DNA of 64,000 nt from Onchidella celtica (GCA_963931925.1 OZ007581.1:24970543-25034542), one strand, 5' to 3'; counted from the stretch's first letter, positions 24,219-35,632 are shown. Translations and numbers: made by a program. The notes: generated by a model from the sequence alone, not told the origin.

Positions 24219-25842
24219 TCATTGAATTGATAGCCACAGAAGTAGGTAATGTAAACATTATATTAAGCTCTTAACTAATGAGCTTTTAGCACTTCGCTGC
24301 TCCTTCAAATTAGTGTACATTGTTACTCAAGGCAATAAGCTGATTAAAAAGTTCCCCCTTATATTATCTTTGAAGATCGTCCTTTTTAGAACAAAACATC
24401 CGTATGCATTTAAGTCATTATCAACCTTTTAGTTCCTGTATATAATAGAATTCAAGACATACAGAAAAACAAATACTATGCACTTTAAGGGTGTGAGTAT
24501 GGCACAAAATGATAATGACGTCATTTCAGAATACATTGATAATGGCATCATGACACAACAATTCAAAACAGATAATTGAGAGCCAAAATAAATTTTAGAC
24601 TTCTAGTGCACCAAGCCAAGTCTATTTTAAATTGTTTTTTACGCAGACTTGAACTAGACTCACTAGTGCGCGAGGTTAACCCCACAATCCATCGAGTCAA
24701 AAGTTTGGACTCATTTCTATAATCCGATAATTATATTATGATGCTTTGATACTCGTATTCACTAACGAATTCTACCCTCGTCTTTTGTTTTAACCTGTGT
24801 TTGTGTCAATTTCATCAAAAGTACTAATAATTACAATTTTGAACCCAGATAGCCAGCAATTTGAAATGATGCCCTACATAATATGAAGATAAATATGCAG
24901 AACTTACCCACAACCTAAAACATCGTCAGCATAAAAATTATTAAGTGCCCACTGTCAGAAATCTGGACATCTCTGGAACAAAATCTGCACTAACTGCACC
25001 AACTGCTTTCCGTGTACATCTGAGATTGTTGTTAATCGTGCGGACTCTCCTGTAACTGCCATCATCCTAATCTAATGCCATTTCTTTGGTTCTATTATTA
25101 GTTGCAAATATGGGAATGAATTTTTTTTTTTAAGCTCAAGAACTGCAGCTATGAAGAGAGCATTTGCTTAAAAGAAATGCATGTAGGTTATGTTTACAAT
25201 GTTTCATGTTACGGCATGGACAGTTGCTGTTTGAAGGGAATGTGATGTTCGAACTGCGTTTAAGTAAATATTTAATTTATGGTCATGTCAGTTGTTTGAT
25301 AATACAGCCAGGTTCACGGTTTTGTTTCGGGACATCTTTTGAGATAGAAATATCTGCTTGCCTTACACAAACGCACACTGTGTATTATAGCAGAGTTTGG
25401 AGTATGAAAACACTCACTCATTCGCGTAACTTTCCACCCCAAGCCTTTGAAAAATATAATATGGCATTTCTACAAACTGTTCATATATTTGACAAACGAA
25501 AGTGCTAGCCCATTTGATATAATATATTGATGTCGCCTGAAAAACAAACCAGATATGGAGTGATTCTTTCTGTGGGCAGTTATGTAGCCTCTTATTACTG
25601 GAAATGTGCTCAACGTTTAATACTTGGAAAGACAGCACAGTGTACTAAACCGGTGTGTAGGTCACCGGACATAAAATCACAGTTGACACATCCGATGTGC
25701 ACGCAAACACATACAACAATTTGCTCTATGTTCAAATTCCATTAAAAGTGTCCATGATTCTCCTTTCACGCAAGCAAAGACAAAACTTCCACCACCAAAT
25801 TAAGAGCAATAGCAGCGAAAACGATATTTAAGCAGCTTCCAG

Positions 25843-26105
25843 TGACCTAGAAGCAATGTGCTGATCTCACATGACGAAGGTACTGGGTTCAATCCCGGTC
25901 GGCGAAGGCATGTTGGATTTTTTTTTTTTCGGGAGAAAAAATTCCTGCCCCTGATCCTATGATGGGTAGGATCTAGCATCTAGTCTTGTAGGACAAGGAC
26001 GAAAAACTCGTGTGCACGTTGTTCACGTTAAAGATATCTTGGCGGTTAAATGTCGGGAACAGCATGCCGAACAAGGCCACTGCCCGGGCAAAATACTAAA
26101 AACTA
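25843..26105 (+). mobile_element. tRNA-derived SINE in duplication copy 2
   Basis: Orthologous to the SINE at 11424. B box ggttcaatccc is intact; the body includes aggcatgttgga, ggtaggatctagca and gccgaacaaggccactgcccgggc. Confidence 0.82.
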
Positions 26106-26959
26106 ATCAATATCACAGAAACAAACAGAAACAAGAACATGGAAAATAAAAACAACAATAAAAGTGAAGTTTAAATGCCAATGGCAGCGAATCTTCTAAA
26201 ATAAACACCTAAACACACACACAAAACCTTTCCTTCATCGTTTTGTTTTATTAATATAATTACTGTATATAGTTAATTGGGAACTCTGCAAATTATGGGG
26301 CAATGTTTTATTCCTCATGGATTATATTGCTACATCCAGATAACCAAATCATTTCCAGTTTATGCAAAACACAAAAAGTAAACCTATTAACAACAACATA
26401 ACAGAAAGTGGATTTTTTTTTTTGTCTTTGCAAAATGCCTCAAATAATGATAAAGTGACCACATCATGCGCCAACATAGACAGTAAATCATATTTCAGTT
26501 ATGGTCCCATCAGTTCTTTCGTCAGTTCTCCCTTTTACGAATTTCCATACATGATGGAAGTTGATAGTTCAGATCTAAGCTGCTGGCACACTGAGTCAAA
26601 TCTCTTTTGTGTCTGCTTTGATTTTCTGCATGAAGTCTCTCTTTTCCTCAACTGACTCAGGTCAGAATTGACGAGCCCAAATTGGCGAGACAGACGTATT
26701 TCAGTGTGGCCAGTGCCCCACGTCTCGTCTTTAATTTCATATTCCGCATCTCATAGCAAAACCGAGAGAAAGTAGACCTAGTGCACTGTCCGTCTTAGTG
26801 ATTTCAATATGTCTGACTGTACCTGCCAAATACACAACTCGTTGGACGCCTGTGGCGAAATTAAGCTCTAAATTTAGAGTATCTTGAAAATTGTGATAAA
26901 TTAAACAAAGCGACAAAAATATCTTTGTCCATTGCTTTACTCCTTTGGGCATTCAACAC

Positions 26960-27683
26960 TTATGTTGTTATTTTTAACTCGCACACATATCTAAAATTTT
27001 CTTTGCACCGTCCTTCATTGACAGAAACAACGTCTTTCAGAGTGTGCACGCATTCTTGATCGCTTCCAGATCCACCATTCGGTTCACCTTGCTCAAAGAT
27101 GAGATCTCTGGTATCATTACTCAAAAACTCACCATCCTCTTTCCACTGAAACAAACTAAATGTTTCATCCTGTCAAGACCAATCCACAATTCTTCCTTTT
27201 GTATTTCCCAGATTTGCTCCAGAAGTTTAAACTTTTCTATGGATTTCAAGGACATCAAAAAGCCTCCTTTGTCTTCACAAGACTTGACGGCATCTTCATA
27301 GTTTTTCTTGTCTTGAAATTTCCCAAGGCAGGCTAAGACACTACCATACTGCAGGAGTTGAAATTCATCCTTCTCATCACAGACACTGGAATAAAAGTTT
27401 CCCTCTATACTTGTAGGAGGGGAAAATTCAAAGCTCGCCACATTGCCGGGTGTACAAGATCCTGTATTCACATTATAGATAAAAGTTTTACGCTGATCTC
27501 CGTGAGAGTCCACACACGAGAGGCCGCAAGACAATGGAGACTCCGAGGTCCAGGAAGGTCCAAATCGTAGAGGACCAATCTTTGGGTTATTGATGAATAA
27601 AACTGGCGTGAGGACTTGGCTGCTCTGACATCTCCACCAGTTGTGGTCCACAAGATGAATGCTGTCCAGGAGATATAAAATAT
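26960..27683 (-). pseudogene. Apple/PAN-C-type-lectin copy B2, two frameshifts
   Basis: Same organisation as B1: leader, apple-like Cys pattern, CTLD with WIGL and terminal Cys. The reading frame changes twice, by one-base deletions near 27596 (after the leader) and near 27155 (between WIGLDRMKHL and FQWKED). The initiator is ATA at 27683, as in B1. The sugar-site tripeptide reads EPN, the classic mannose-type triplet, unlike QPS in B1 and EPS in the intact gene; the WND position reads VNE. Non-functional as sequenced unless the two indels are assembly errors. Confidence 0.8.
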
Positions 27684-27699
27684 TCACTAATTTGACAGT

Positions 27700-30047
27700 G
27701 GCAGAATTAGGCCATGTAAAAATTGTATGTTCTTTACTGGATGGGCTCCTCCACCTTCACTCTCCTTTAAAGTTACTTAAAATTCGTCATCAGTCAGAGT
27801 AATATTGATCTGAAAGCAAGATGTCCAGATTGCAGGTCTTATTCTTTAACTACCAATAATTTAAATAGAAAAGGTTTAGAATGGGGAAGGAGAAGATGGG
27901 ATGAGGTACCTTTCTTGCATGGTAGAATCACCGGCTTGTAGATATTAAATAGACATACATATTTTCACTTAAATATGCATTGTTAAATATTAAAGTTCCT
28001 GTCTTAATTGTTATTACTAAAATTATTCTTTTTATTATCTGCCATAACACTTTTTTTTTTTTTTAAAGAATTTCAACCGTGGAATCAATTAAACCAAGAA
28101 GGCAACACGAGCAAGTTAATCGTGCATTTTTCTTTTAAACCAAGCCGAACAGTATTTTTTAAACAAATCTAGATCATGGTAGTGAGAGGATTTGGATGCG
28201 ATGAAAGACTAAATGAACTTATTGCTACACCATAGTTTCTTGCAGTTCCTTGTGATACATTTGATTTTAACCAGCAATGCAATATGTAAAGAGAGGCGAT
28301 CAAACTTTTCGATTTTCTTTGTCCAAAATACATATATTTTTGTTCCGCTCAGAATGTCGTAAATACTTAATCGACACTGCATTTTGTCCACAGGAGATGA
28401 ATCCATGTCTTTAAAAAGTTGAGGCAATATGTTGAGTTTCCTCATTTTTTGTTTTATAATCAGGACGTCCTTAGTGTTCCATGTGTCGGCCCAGGAAATC
28501 CACTATAGTACGATTATAGTATGATTAAATATACTAGCATTTCACTTGTCGTGGTGTGTAATGCTCTTTAGTAAAGAGATGGGCAGAACCGAACTAGAAT
28601 GTCAGAATTACGTTATGTTTTTTTATTTTTGTTTTTATTTTTGGTCTTAAACCGTAAATTTAATGACAAAGGTGAGAAAACGCTTGGATCAGTGCATGTA
28701 ATTTGTGTAGTTTTCATTCAGACAGGGTAATAATTGCTCTTAGTAAGTTCCTCAGTAAATCCAAATTAGATTATAAAATAAGCATTGTGAGTGGTTGGAT
28801 ATAATGGACTAAAACATTAAAGGGAAAAAATGATACTAAAATAACTATGGGAACAAACGTGTAGCTCTTTCTCTGAGTGGAAATTAATGCGGAATTCCAA
28901 GGACTATAAATTGGTGTGTCTGTGTTTTGTTCTATGTGTGTGCGTGTGTGTGCATGTGTGTGTGTGTGTGTGTGTTTGCGTGTGTATGTCATGTTTTCGA
29001 TATTCAGTGAAGAAATCCACCGGCGTCATTATGTGTTGTTGTCAGTTTCACCCAAACTGTCAATGCGATATAATATTATGGTCAACAACTCATTCCGTGC
29101 ACACAAAAAATAAATATTCATGCTATGAAATCACTCCTAATCAAAATTATCAAGACAGCAATTAATGAAAGTATTCCCCACAGGAGAACACAACATTGCC
29201 AACAACAATGGCATGTGCACTTACCTATCTCAAGAAACATGATTGAAGTATGCGCTCACTGCAGAGATCTGGACGCCTGTCGAAGAAAACCCCAACTGAC
29301 CGTTTTCTGTGTGCATCTGAGATTGTTGATAGGAGATTTATAACATTTTTGGAACTACCATCAACCAAACCTGGTGGCAAATCTTTTGTTCTGCTATTAG
29401 TTGCAAATATTAACCTTATAACTGCCGCTTAAAGACAGAATTTGCTGAAATCGAACTCCATTGGGAGATGTCTTTTTGAGTCCCACAGATTCATTGTTCC
29501 ATTTCTGCCTAGTTAATTGTGAACTATTGAAGTAGAATGGGAATATGATGGTCCAACTGCGTTTATGTAAATACATCTTGTGATGTCAGTCGTTAAAAAA
29601 CATACACCATTTGGTTTTTTATATCTGTACTTTGATATAAAAAATGTGTTATCATTATGTCATGCACATTGTCTATTGTAACAAAGAGACTGTATCCGAC
29701 TATATTTATTCATTACTCAGACTTTGCACGTTCTTTGCATGTCTTTTTGCTGTTCATTTTTTGAACAAGCAAAAGATACTGGGCCGGCTTGACAACATGA
29801 TATAATGGACATCTTGTGAAAAGTAAACATACATGAATTTGTTCTTTCTGTTTGCAAAAAGAAACAGCCTATTGTGTCGTTGTTGTTTTTTCAGTGGAAA
29901 TCTATACAACTTTCAAGAACTAAAAAGGGGATATGGTGTGTACTAAATTCTTCATAAATCAAAGCGTGACATAAATATTGCACTGGGTCCTTGGACACAA
30001 AATCGCTAGTGGTACATCCAGGCTGTAGTTAAATATACAAATATCCG
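27700..30047. other. Spacer of the CTLD module, copy 2
   Basis: Sister of 13600-16240, without recognisable coding sequence. GT/GTGC-rich microsatellite at about 28934-28985. Ends at the LINE B target site. Confidence 0.6.
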
Positions 30048-30063
30048 AGCAAAGTTCGAGTGC

Positions 30064-30413
30064 TCATCCCTGGCCGATCGAGTTTTCACTCGTGACGGCA
30101 ATGGCGAATATCGCAGTATTTTTAAGTTGTTTAACGGCCCCGTAAAGGCAGTTGGAGACTGTCGGGGTATCTGGGAGGTAGCGGGATCTGAGTTGTTTTA
30201 GTCCTTGGCACTCCGCCAGGATGTGCTCGACTGTCTCCTGCGGGGACCCGCATTGCCGGCATACTGGCTCACGGAGTGGGTTGAAACGATTTAGATGTGC
30301 GTTCAACTGGACATGTCCCGTCCTCATACGCTGTATAATTGTCCCGTATTTTCGCTCTAGTGTCAATATCGGGTCTTTGATGTCTGGTTTGGTTTGGTTA
30401 TGATACACCCTAC
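30064..30413 (-). CDS. LINE B ORF, C-terminal segment with CCHC finger
   Basis: Beyond the insertion the frame resumes with VYHNQTKPD and reaches a CX2CX8HX4C finger (CRQCGSPQETVEHILAEC), typical near the C terminus of Jockey/I-type LINE proteins. It ends with TGA at 30066-30064. Reading across one copy of the 13-bp duplication restores the frame, so the insertion alone separates this segment from RNase H. Confidence 0.85.
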
Positions 30414-30426
30414 GTCCTTTATCCGA

Positions 30427-30613
30427 AATATCATAAAAACCACAGAAAAACTGTGGGGTCGCAGCAGGGCTATAAGCAAAGTCAAAATTGAGCGAAAGCC
30501 GAAAATTTGTGTATTTTCTGTCTTCTCTTTAGTTTGCTTTGTATTGTTTGGGTTTTATTTCTCACGCGGGGCTATGCAAACATACAACCTTTTCTTTTTG
30601 CCCAATTTTGACT
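30427..30613. mobile_element. 187-bp insertion inside LINE B
   Basis: Bounded by perfect 13-bp direct repeats gtcctttatccga (30414-30426 and 30614-30626), the typical size of an LINE-mobilised insertion. It contains a hairpin (ccacag/ctgtgg near 30440), an internal inverted pair agtcaaaattg/caattttgact (about 30479 and 30603-30613) and the block shared with bases 1-45 of the window. No tRNA boxes recognised; class unknown. Confidence 0.85.
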
Positions 30614-32804
30614 GTCCTTTATCCGAGTTTGTCCATTGATCTAGCCATTTCCTGCGTCCGTGAGCGCGGATTCTGGCTCGGGCTGCTGGGTAAGACGTGG
30701 GGTGCTTTGTCTGCTCGCCTCTGGTCCCCTGTTTCGCTAGCCTATCTGCAACCTCGTTGCCCCGGATTCCTATGTGCGCGGGGATCCACTGGAGGTGGAC
30801 CTCGACACCGTATCCACTTATGATCTGGTGGCAGATATGTCTGATTTTGTCTGCCACATGTGCCTCGAGCTTGTGGTTGAGCGATTGGACAGCCATCAAT
30901 GTGGCCCTTGAGTCTGTGAACACAACAATATCTTCTGGCGATACTGTTCCGTTTTCAAAGCCGTTGAAAACCGTAGTCAGTGTCCTCCAAATCGCTGTCG
31001 CCTCAGCGTAGAAGTTGGAGCCATTCGCCCCGCACGGCCCATAGATCTTATCGGTGTCGGTGCCGTCAGAGTAGTAGATTATTGCTCCGTACCCCGCATT
31101 CGTAGTCGCCTGTACTGCCGAGCCGTCAGTATAAGCCTCAATCATGTGTGCTGGGTAAGACTCAATAGTTTCGCCAGCAGCCGTTTTCAGAATCGTGGGA
31201 TTGACCTCCTTAGTCATGTTTGTGTCTAGAAGCGTGGTTTTGACCACTGGGGGTTTCAGGGAGGCGTGAGGTGGCTCTTTCGTCCATAACCGAAGGGGCA
31301 TTCTGTCTTGTTCTAGCCCATACTCCTCAGTTAGTCGTTTGGCTTCGCCCAGGAACGACTTCTTCTGAAGTATTCTCGGTGGCGGGTCGATTTCGATCGC
31401 CTCCCGCGCCGGATAGTCCGGCTCGAGCCTTTTTAACCTCTCGTACTGCTGTAGTACGCTTCTTTCCCTTCTGGTTGCCAGTGGTTCCACATTGGTCATG
31501 ATTTCTAGGGCATTCCTAGGAGTGGTTTTGAGGCAGCCTGTTATGAGTCTCAAGGCGCTGTTCTGGACTCGGTCCAGCGCCGACAGCGTTCGGTCGCTGG
31601 CCATTGGTTGCAGTGGCAGGCTATAATCTAGGCCTGCTCGGACGTAGGCTAGATATAGCTGTCTGAGAACCTTCCCAGTAGCACCCCAGTTGGTACTGGC
31701 GAGCGTTTTTAACAGTGTTAATCGCCTCCTAGCCTCAGACTCGAGCTTGCTGACGTGTGTCTGCAAGTTGAGCCTGCTGTCAAGTTCAACTCCCAGGTAT
31801 CGTGGTGCGCTTTCCCTCTTGAGTGTCTGGCCATTGATCTTAAGAGTGATGGTGGCTTTCTGGGCGTGTTTGCCGTTGGTGAAGAGTTGATAAACGGTCT
31901 TATCGACGTTTATCTCCATCTTCCACAATCGGCAGTAGCAGGCAAGCGTCGCGAGGTCCCGGTTAAGGTCTCGCTGCATCCATTGGACCTGTTTTCCTGT
32001 CGTCCAGATTACCATATCATCGGCATACATCGCTTTATCGCATCTCAGGTGTTGAGTAAGGCCGCTGGTGTAAGCTGCAAAGAGCGTGCAGCTTAACGCT
32101 GAGCCTTGCGGCAGGCCATTCTCCATGGTGAGTTGGCTTGAGGTCTGTCCGTTCACACTGGTGCGAACTGTTCGATTGTGCAGGAAATATTTTACCCATC
32201 CGTACAAGTTTCCTTTGACCTCGGCCTTGAGTAGTTTGAGGAGTAACCCACCTTTACACACCTTATCGTACGCTTTTCTGAGATCGACGAATACGGCGAT
32301 CGTATGCTCCCGCCTATGGAAACTATTATTGACCGCTTGGGTCAATCGGATAAGCTGGTCCATCGTCTGCCTGCCACTACGGAAGCCCGCCTGGTGTCTG
32401 TCTAGAAGACCGCGCTCTTCTAGATACCAGGTCAGCCGGTGGTTAACCATCCTCTCCCCTACTTTGCAGATGCAAGAGGTAAGGGAGATTGGCCTGTAAT
32501 GTGATGGTTCGGTACCATCTTTGCCTGATTTAGGGATAGCTGTCACCACGGCCTTTTTCCAGTCAATAGGGAGTTTTCCTTCATGCCATGTTCTGTTTAT
32601 GAGAGCTAGGAGCCATTTCTTTGCCGTGGGGCCCATCTGGAGCAACATCTCGTTAGAGATTTTGTCCGGGCCTGGCGCTTTACGATTTTTACACTTGCCA
32701 AGTGCTCTCTCCAGTTCCTCTAGGGTGAACTCACTGTTAAGGCCCTCGTAATCGCTGTCTACTGGAGATTGTTGGAGCTGACGCCTGACCTTACGGCGGA
32801 GCCC
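30555..32804 (-). CDS. LINE B ORF, 3' half: reverse transcriptase and RNase H
   Basis: In frame with the endonuclease half after TAG 32807-32805. RT blocks: NRKAPGPDKISNEM, RPISLTSCICKVGERMVNH, AGFRSGRQTMDQLIRL, VFVDLRKAYDKVCKGG, NGLPQGSALSCTLFAAY and catalytic AMYADDMVIW. RNase H: EAYTDGSAV, AEATAIWRTL, VVFTDSRATL and WIPAHIGIRGNEVADRLAKQ, with all four acidic positions apparent. Native sequence runs to about 30627; the last residues (to 30555) come from the 187-bp insertion. It would copy element RNA and remove RNA from the hybrid. Confidence 0.92.
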   Translation of the reverse strand, partial: GLRRKVRRQLQQSPVDSDYEGLNSEFTLEELERALGKCKNRKAPGPDKISNEMLLQMGPTAKKWLLALINRTWHEGKLPIDWKKAVVTAIPKSGKDGTEPSHYRPISLTSCICKVGERMVNHRLTWYLEERGLLDRHQAGFRSGRQTMDQLIRLTQAVNNSFHRREHTIAVFVDLRKAYDKVCKGGLLLKLLKAEVKGNLYGWVKYFLHNRTVRTSVNGQTSSQLTMENGLPQGSALSCTLFAAYTSGLTQHLRCDKAMYADDMVIWTTGKQVQWMQRDLNRDLATLACYCRLWKMEINVDKTVYQLFTNGKHAQKATITLKINGQTLKRESAPRYLGVELDSRLNLQTHVSKLESEARRRLTLLKTLASTNWGATGKVLRQLYLAYVRAGLDYSLPLQPMASDRTLSALDRVQNSALRLITGCLKTTPRNALEIMTNVEPLATRRERSVLQQYERLKRLEPDYPAREAIEIDPPPRILQKKSFLGEAKRLTEEYGLEQDRMPLRLWTKEPPHASLKPPVVKTTLLDTNMTKEVNPTILKTAAGETIESYPAHMIEAYTDGSAVQATTNAGYGAIIYYSDGTDTDKIYGPCGANGSNFYAEATAIWRTLTTVFNGFENGTVSPEDIVVFTDSRATLMAVQSLNHKLEAHVADKIRHICHQIISGYGVEVHLQWIPAHIGIRGNEVADRLAKQGTRGEQTKHPTSYPAARARIRAHGRRKWLDQWTNSDKGQSKLGKKKRLYVCIAPREK

Positions 32805-34199
32805 CTAGTCCGTATTCGTAGCTTTGCCACTCTTATTTGTACTGGCAAAGTGTCGGTTAAGCATGATTGCACGCTTATGGTCTGTCACCGCGACCGTCCC
32901 GTTTGCCCGTATCGGAGCGACATTCTTCACTCTTTGCCCCCGATTAAGGCGATTCAGGACGGTCCACGCTCGGCCACCACTCGGGTCCACGTTCAGAGAC
33001 TCGCACAGGTTTAACCACTTTGCCCTTTTGGTGCTTCTAGACAACAGCTTGACTTTGGCGGTCAATCTGTTATATTCGATTCTGGCCGCCGTGCTCGTTT
33101 TTGCTTTTCTTCTCGCCTTCTTACGCTGTCGGACCGCCTGTTCAAGTTCCTTTGACCAGGGCAAGCGATTTAGGGGCTGCAGTCCTCGCGGAATACTCCG
33201 CTTAGCAGCTGCGAGCACGGCCGAAGTCAGTACGGCGTTAGCTTCGTCAATAGAACCCTGGTCGGGGTCCACCTCGTTCAGAGTTAAACCTAAAGTCTCT
33301 CTGAACTCTTCCCATCTGCCTCGTTTATAGTTCCAGTTCAAGCGCTTCTCCTTCTTCTTAGCTGTTTTAGTCTGGATTTGAACGAGGAGGAGAAGGTGGT
33401 CGCTACCTACGTCCTCGAGGACTGCGTAGCTGTGTCTGGTAACGAGGTCAGCAGATAGAAGCGTAATGTCGGGCCGACTCTCCGCGCCGTTTGCTCGATG
33501 CAGGCAGGTGGGCGCGGAGTCGGCTGTTTGTATCCGGACCAGGTTAGAACTTAGGAGGAGATCTTCGACGTTTCTTCCTGCGATGTTCGTCGATTCTGGG
33601 GCGTACCCCATTTCAGGGCTTCGTGCGTTGAAGTCTCCTCCGATGATTGTATTATTCAAGGTAGCCTCTGTCAACCCTAGGTCGCAGGGGACCTTAGGAG
33701 GGTTATAGACGTTCGTGATGGTGAAGGCCACGCCGTCCTTCCATACTGTAAGAGTGAGGGTATCAGTTTCACCGTTGCTCATCGGGGCGTGCTGCCTCAC
33801 AGCCGTCATGTCATTGCGAACCAGTGTGGCAATGCCTCGGCACTTGGTACACGAGCAGGTGTATATGGCATACCCTGTGACGTGCGCGCCTCTCCCATTC
33901 AGTAGAGTCTCTTGAAGGAGAGGTACATGGATATGTTTTGACTTGAGGAGCTTAGTTAGCTCCAGGACCTTCGGACGAAGGCCGCAGACGTTGAGCTGCA
34001 ACATGTTAAGTGTCGCAGGGGGATCCCTCGCCGCTAGGGTCCCATTGTTAGTTTTCACACACGCATTCACACTCGCATTCGGACACAGGTCACCAGTAGC
34101 ATACTTGCGTAGAGGGACCTGGCAACTACCATCCGCCCTACGGAGGATATGTGTGGGTTTCTCAGCCCTGCGTTTATTTTTGCCATATTGTACCATCAT
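32805..34199 (-). CDS. LINE B ORF, 5' half: endonuclease domain
   Basis: I start at the ATG at 34199 (a tandem ATG follows at 34196); the frame is open further upstream but only with a GTG. Endonuclease blocks: LNMLQLNVCGLRPKVLELTK, PLLQETLLNGRGA, ITNVYNPPKVPCD, the catalytic IIGGDFNARSPEMGY, ESRPDITLLSADL and VGSDHLLLLVQIQ. It ends at TAG 32807-32805. The same frame continues on the far side with no shift, so the TAG is a lone nonsense change separating endonuclease from RT. Its role would be target-site nicking for retrotransposition. Confidence 0.88.
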   Translation of the reverse strand: MMVQYGKNKRRAEKPTHILRRADGSCQVPLRKYATGDLCPNASVNACVKTNNGTLAARDPPATLNMLQLNVCGLRPKVLELTKLLKSKHIHVPLLQETLLNGRGAHVTGYAIYTCSCTKCRGIATLVRNDMTAVRQHAPMSNGETDTLTLTVWKDGVAFTITNVYNPPKVPCDLGLTEATLNNTIIGGDFNARSPEMGYAPESTNIAGRNVEDLLLSSNLVRIQTADSAPTCLHRANGAESRPDITLLSADLVTRHSYAVLEDVGSDHLLLLVQIQTKTAKKKEKRLNWNYKRGRWEEFRETLGLTLNEVDPDQGSIDEANAVLTSAVLAAAKRSIPRGLQPLNRLPWSKELEQAVRQRKKARRKAKTSTAARIEYNRLTAKVKLLSRSTKRAKWLNLCESLNVDPSGGRAWTVLNRLNRGQRVKNVAPIRANGTVAVTDHKRAIMLNRHFASTNKSGKATNTD

Positions 34200-34841
34200 G
34201 ATTAAGTGGGAAATTGTTGTTGCTTTGGTCACATTCAGACAAATGGAGGCTGGTGACAGCCTGAACCGACTGATTCGTATCACGTCCTTCCCAGTATCTC
34301 TCTATCTCGCCCGCCAGCGTGCGGTCTTTGTCACGTCTCAGGTCTATGTTTTTTGTAGCACTGCTGTGTGACTCGAAGGATCGAGCTTGTCAGTCCCCGG
34401 CCCTCAATCGGGGACTGCCACCACTGCGTTCTGCTGGGCAATTTGCCCCCATCTGCCTACAACAACGGAATGCTCCCAGTGTTTCACGGCCTCGGGAAGG
34501 TCAGCCGTCAGCCCGTCCCTGTTAGCCAGCCCCCAGCTTGGGCTGCCCCGCTGCTACCACGTGGCGGTCGAGAAGAAATTCTCCCCGGGTCTCTCCAGAC
34601 CTGGGGTCGGGCTTATCCGCAGCCCGGAGGCTGCGGAATGGTCATAGGCGAACTGGTGATCATCTGCTAGTACCACTCGTTCGCATGCACCTTGTACGAA
34701 GGACCCACCGAAACAGTACCAGTATTCAACTAATAGTTGGTTTCCCAGAAAACTGCAACAGCAGGACCCACGGAGCAGCGCCCAGCAAAGTTCAGACTGC
34801 ATTGATTAGTCTGTTTTGATAGCAAAGGCAGAAACACCAGC

Positions 34842-35217
34842 TTGTAATTGGGATGCTGCGCTTCAAAAGTGCATATTAAGTTGTTCTTGAATCAAGTCCG
34901 GTGCATTAATGTTGTAGTGCGTCATCAGATATAAAATACGAATTGATAATTGCAAGCAAACACGTACAGTAACCTGTATTGACGATTCTCTCCTCACTAG
35001 AGCAGAGACAAGGAAAACTGTATCATCGATTTCAGCTTCTCTTGTAAAAAAAATACACTGCACTATTTGGGGAGGACCAGAGATGAGCTAGATACTCGTA
35101 AACGATCATTTTAAAAAACATAACTTCGCATGGTTTTCGGCACAACTGTGCTCTAAAGATGAGAGTTTAGGGTTCTGCAATTAGCATTGTCCTAGAAATT
35201 TACGATCTGAGAGTAAC
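34842..35217. other. Non-coding interval after duplication copy 2
   Basis: Nothing recognisable. Similarity to copy 1 stops at 34841. Confidence 0.5.
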
Positions 35218-35450
35218 AGTGGTTGATGGATGAATTGGGGAGGGGGGGGGGGTCGAGTGATCGATGGATATATCAATATTGTGGGTGGATAGGATGAATC
35301 TATACAGTAGATATCTGGGTGAAAATATGTGGATGGGTGGATCGATGGGTAGGTTGGGAGTGGATGGATAGGATCGGATAGATGAGGATGGTTGTAGATA
35401 GATGTAGGTCCATGTGGATGGATGGCAGAAGAGATGGATGGATGAGTTTG
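35218..35450. repeat. Degenerate (GGAT)n microsatellite
   Basis: Imperfect ggatgg/gatgg tandem tract with a poly-G run. ORFs on either strand here reflect the repeat. Confidence 0.85.
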
Positions 35451-35458
35451 TGTATGGG

Positions 35459-35632
35459 CAGTGGCGGTAATACATTTTTTTGGACCCTGAAGCTTGAACG
35501 GATATGGGGCCCCTTTACAGCCAGCAACAATAGGGCAACATCCAAAATTTATTCATTAAAAAAATATTTTTAGCACGGCCCCTCCTGGATTAGGGACCAT
35601 GAAGCTTAACTTCCATAGTAGATCCGCCACTG
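35459..35632. mobile_element. hAT-type MITE, 174 bp
   Basis: Termini cagtggcgg and ccgccactg, with an imperfect 8-bp duplication tgtatggg (35451-35458) / tgaatggg (35633-35640). CAGTGGCGG ends plus an 8-bp duplication are the hAT hallmark. Internal ggacc.tgaagctt occurs twice. No coding capacity. Confidence 0.82.

Larger units (their letters stand above)
30058..34783 (-). mobile_element. LINE B: full-length I-group-like LINE with RNase H
   Basis: Flanked by a 10-bp duplication agcaaagttc (30048-30057 and 34784-34793). The paralogous uninterrupted site is at about 16241-16250 (agcaaagttt). One long frame on the minus strand holds endonuclease, RT, RNase H and a CCHC finger. Only two lesions are visible: a single TAG and a 187-bp insertion. 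The 5' UTR (34200-34783) is GC-rich. After the stop codon only about six bases remain before the target duplication. The I-group assignment follows from the domain order. Confidence 0.92.
22259..34841. repeat. Segmental duplication, copy 2, interrupted by LINE B
   Basis: Collinear with 9157-16295 once LINE B (30058-34783 plus one target duplication) is removed. It contains CTLD pseudogenes A2 and B2 and a SINE at 25843. About 1.3 kb at 24425-25755 is missing from copy 1. Because that stretch matches other module spacers, it was probably deleted from copy 1. Confidence 0.85.

Noticed and set aside
30697..34371. Many plus-strand frames across 30.7-34.4 kb
   Set aside because: Shadows of the minus-strand LINE B coding sequence, whose domains are unmistakable.
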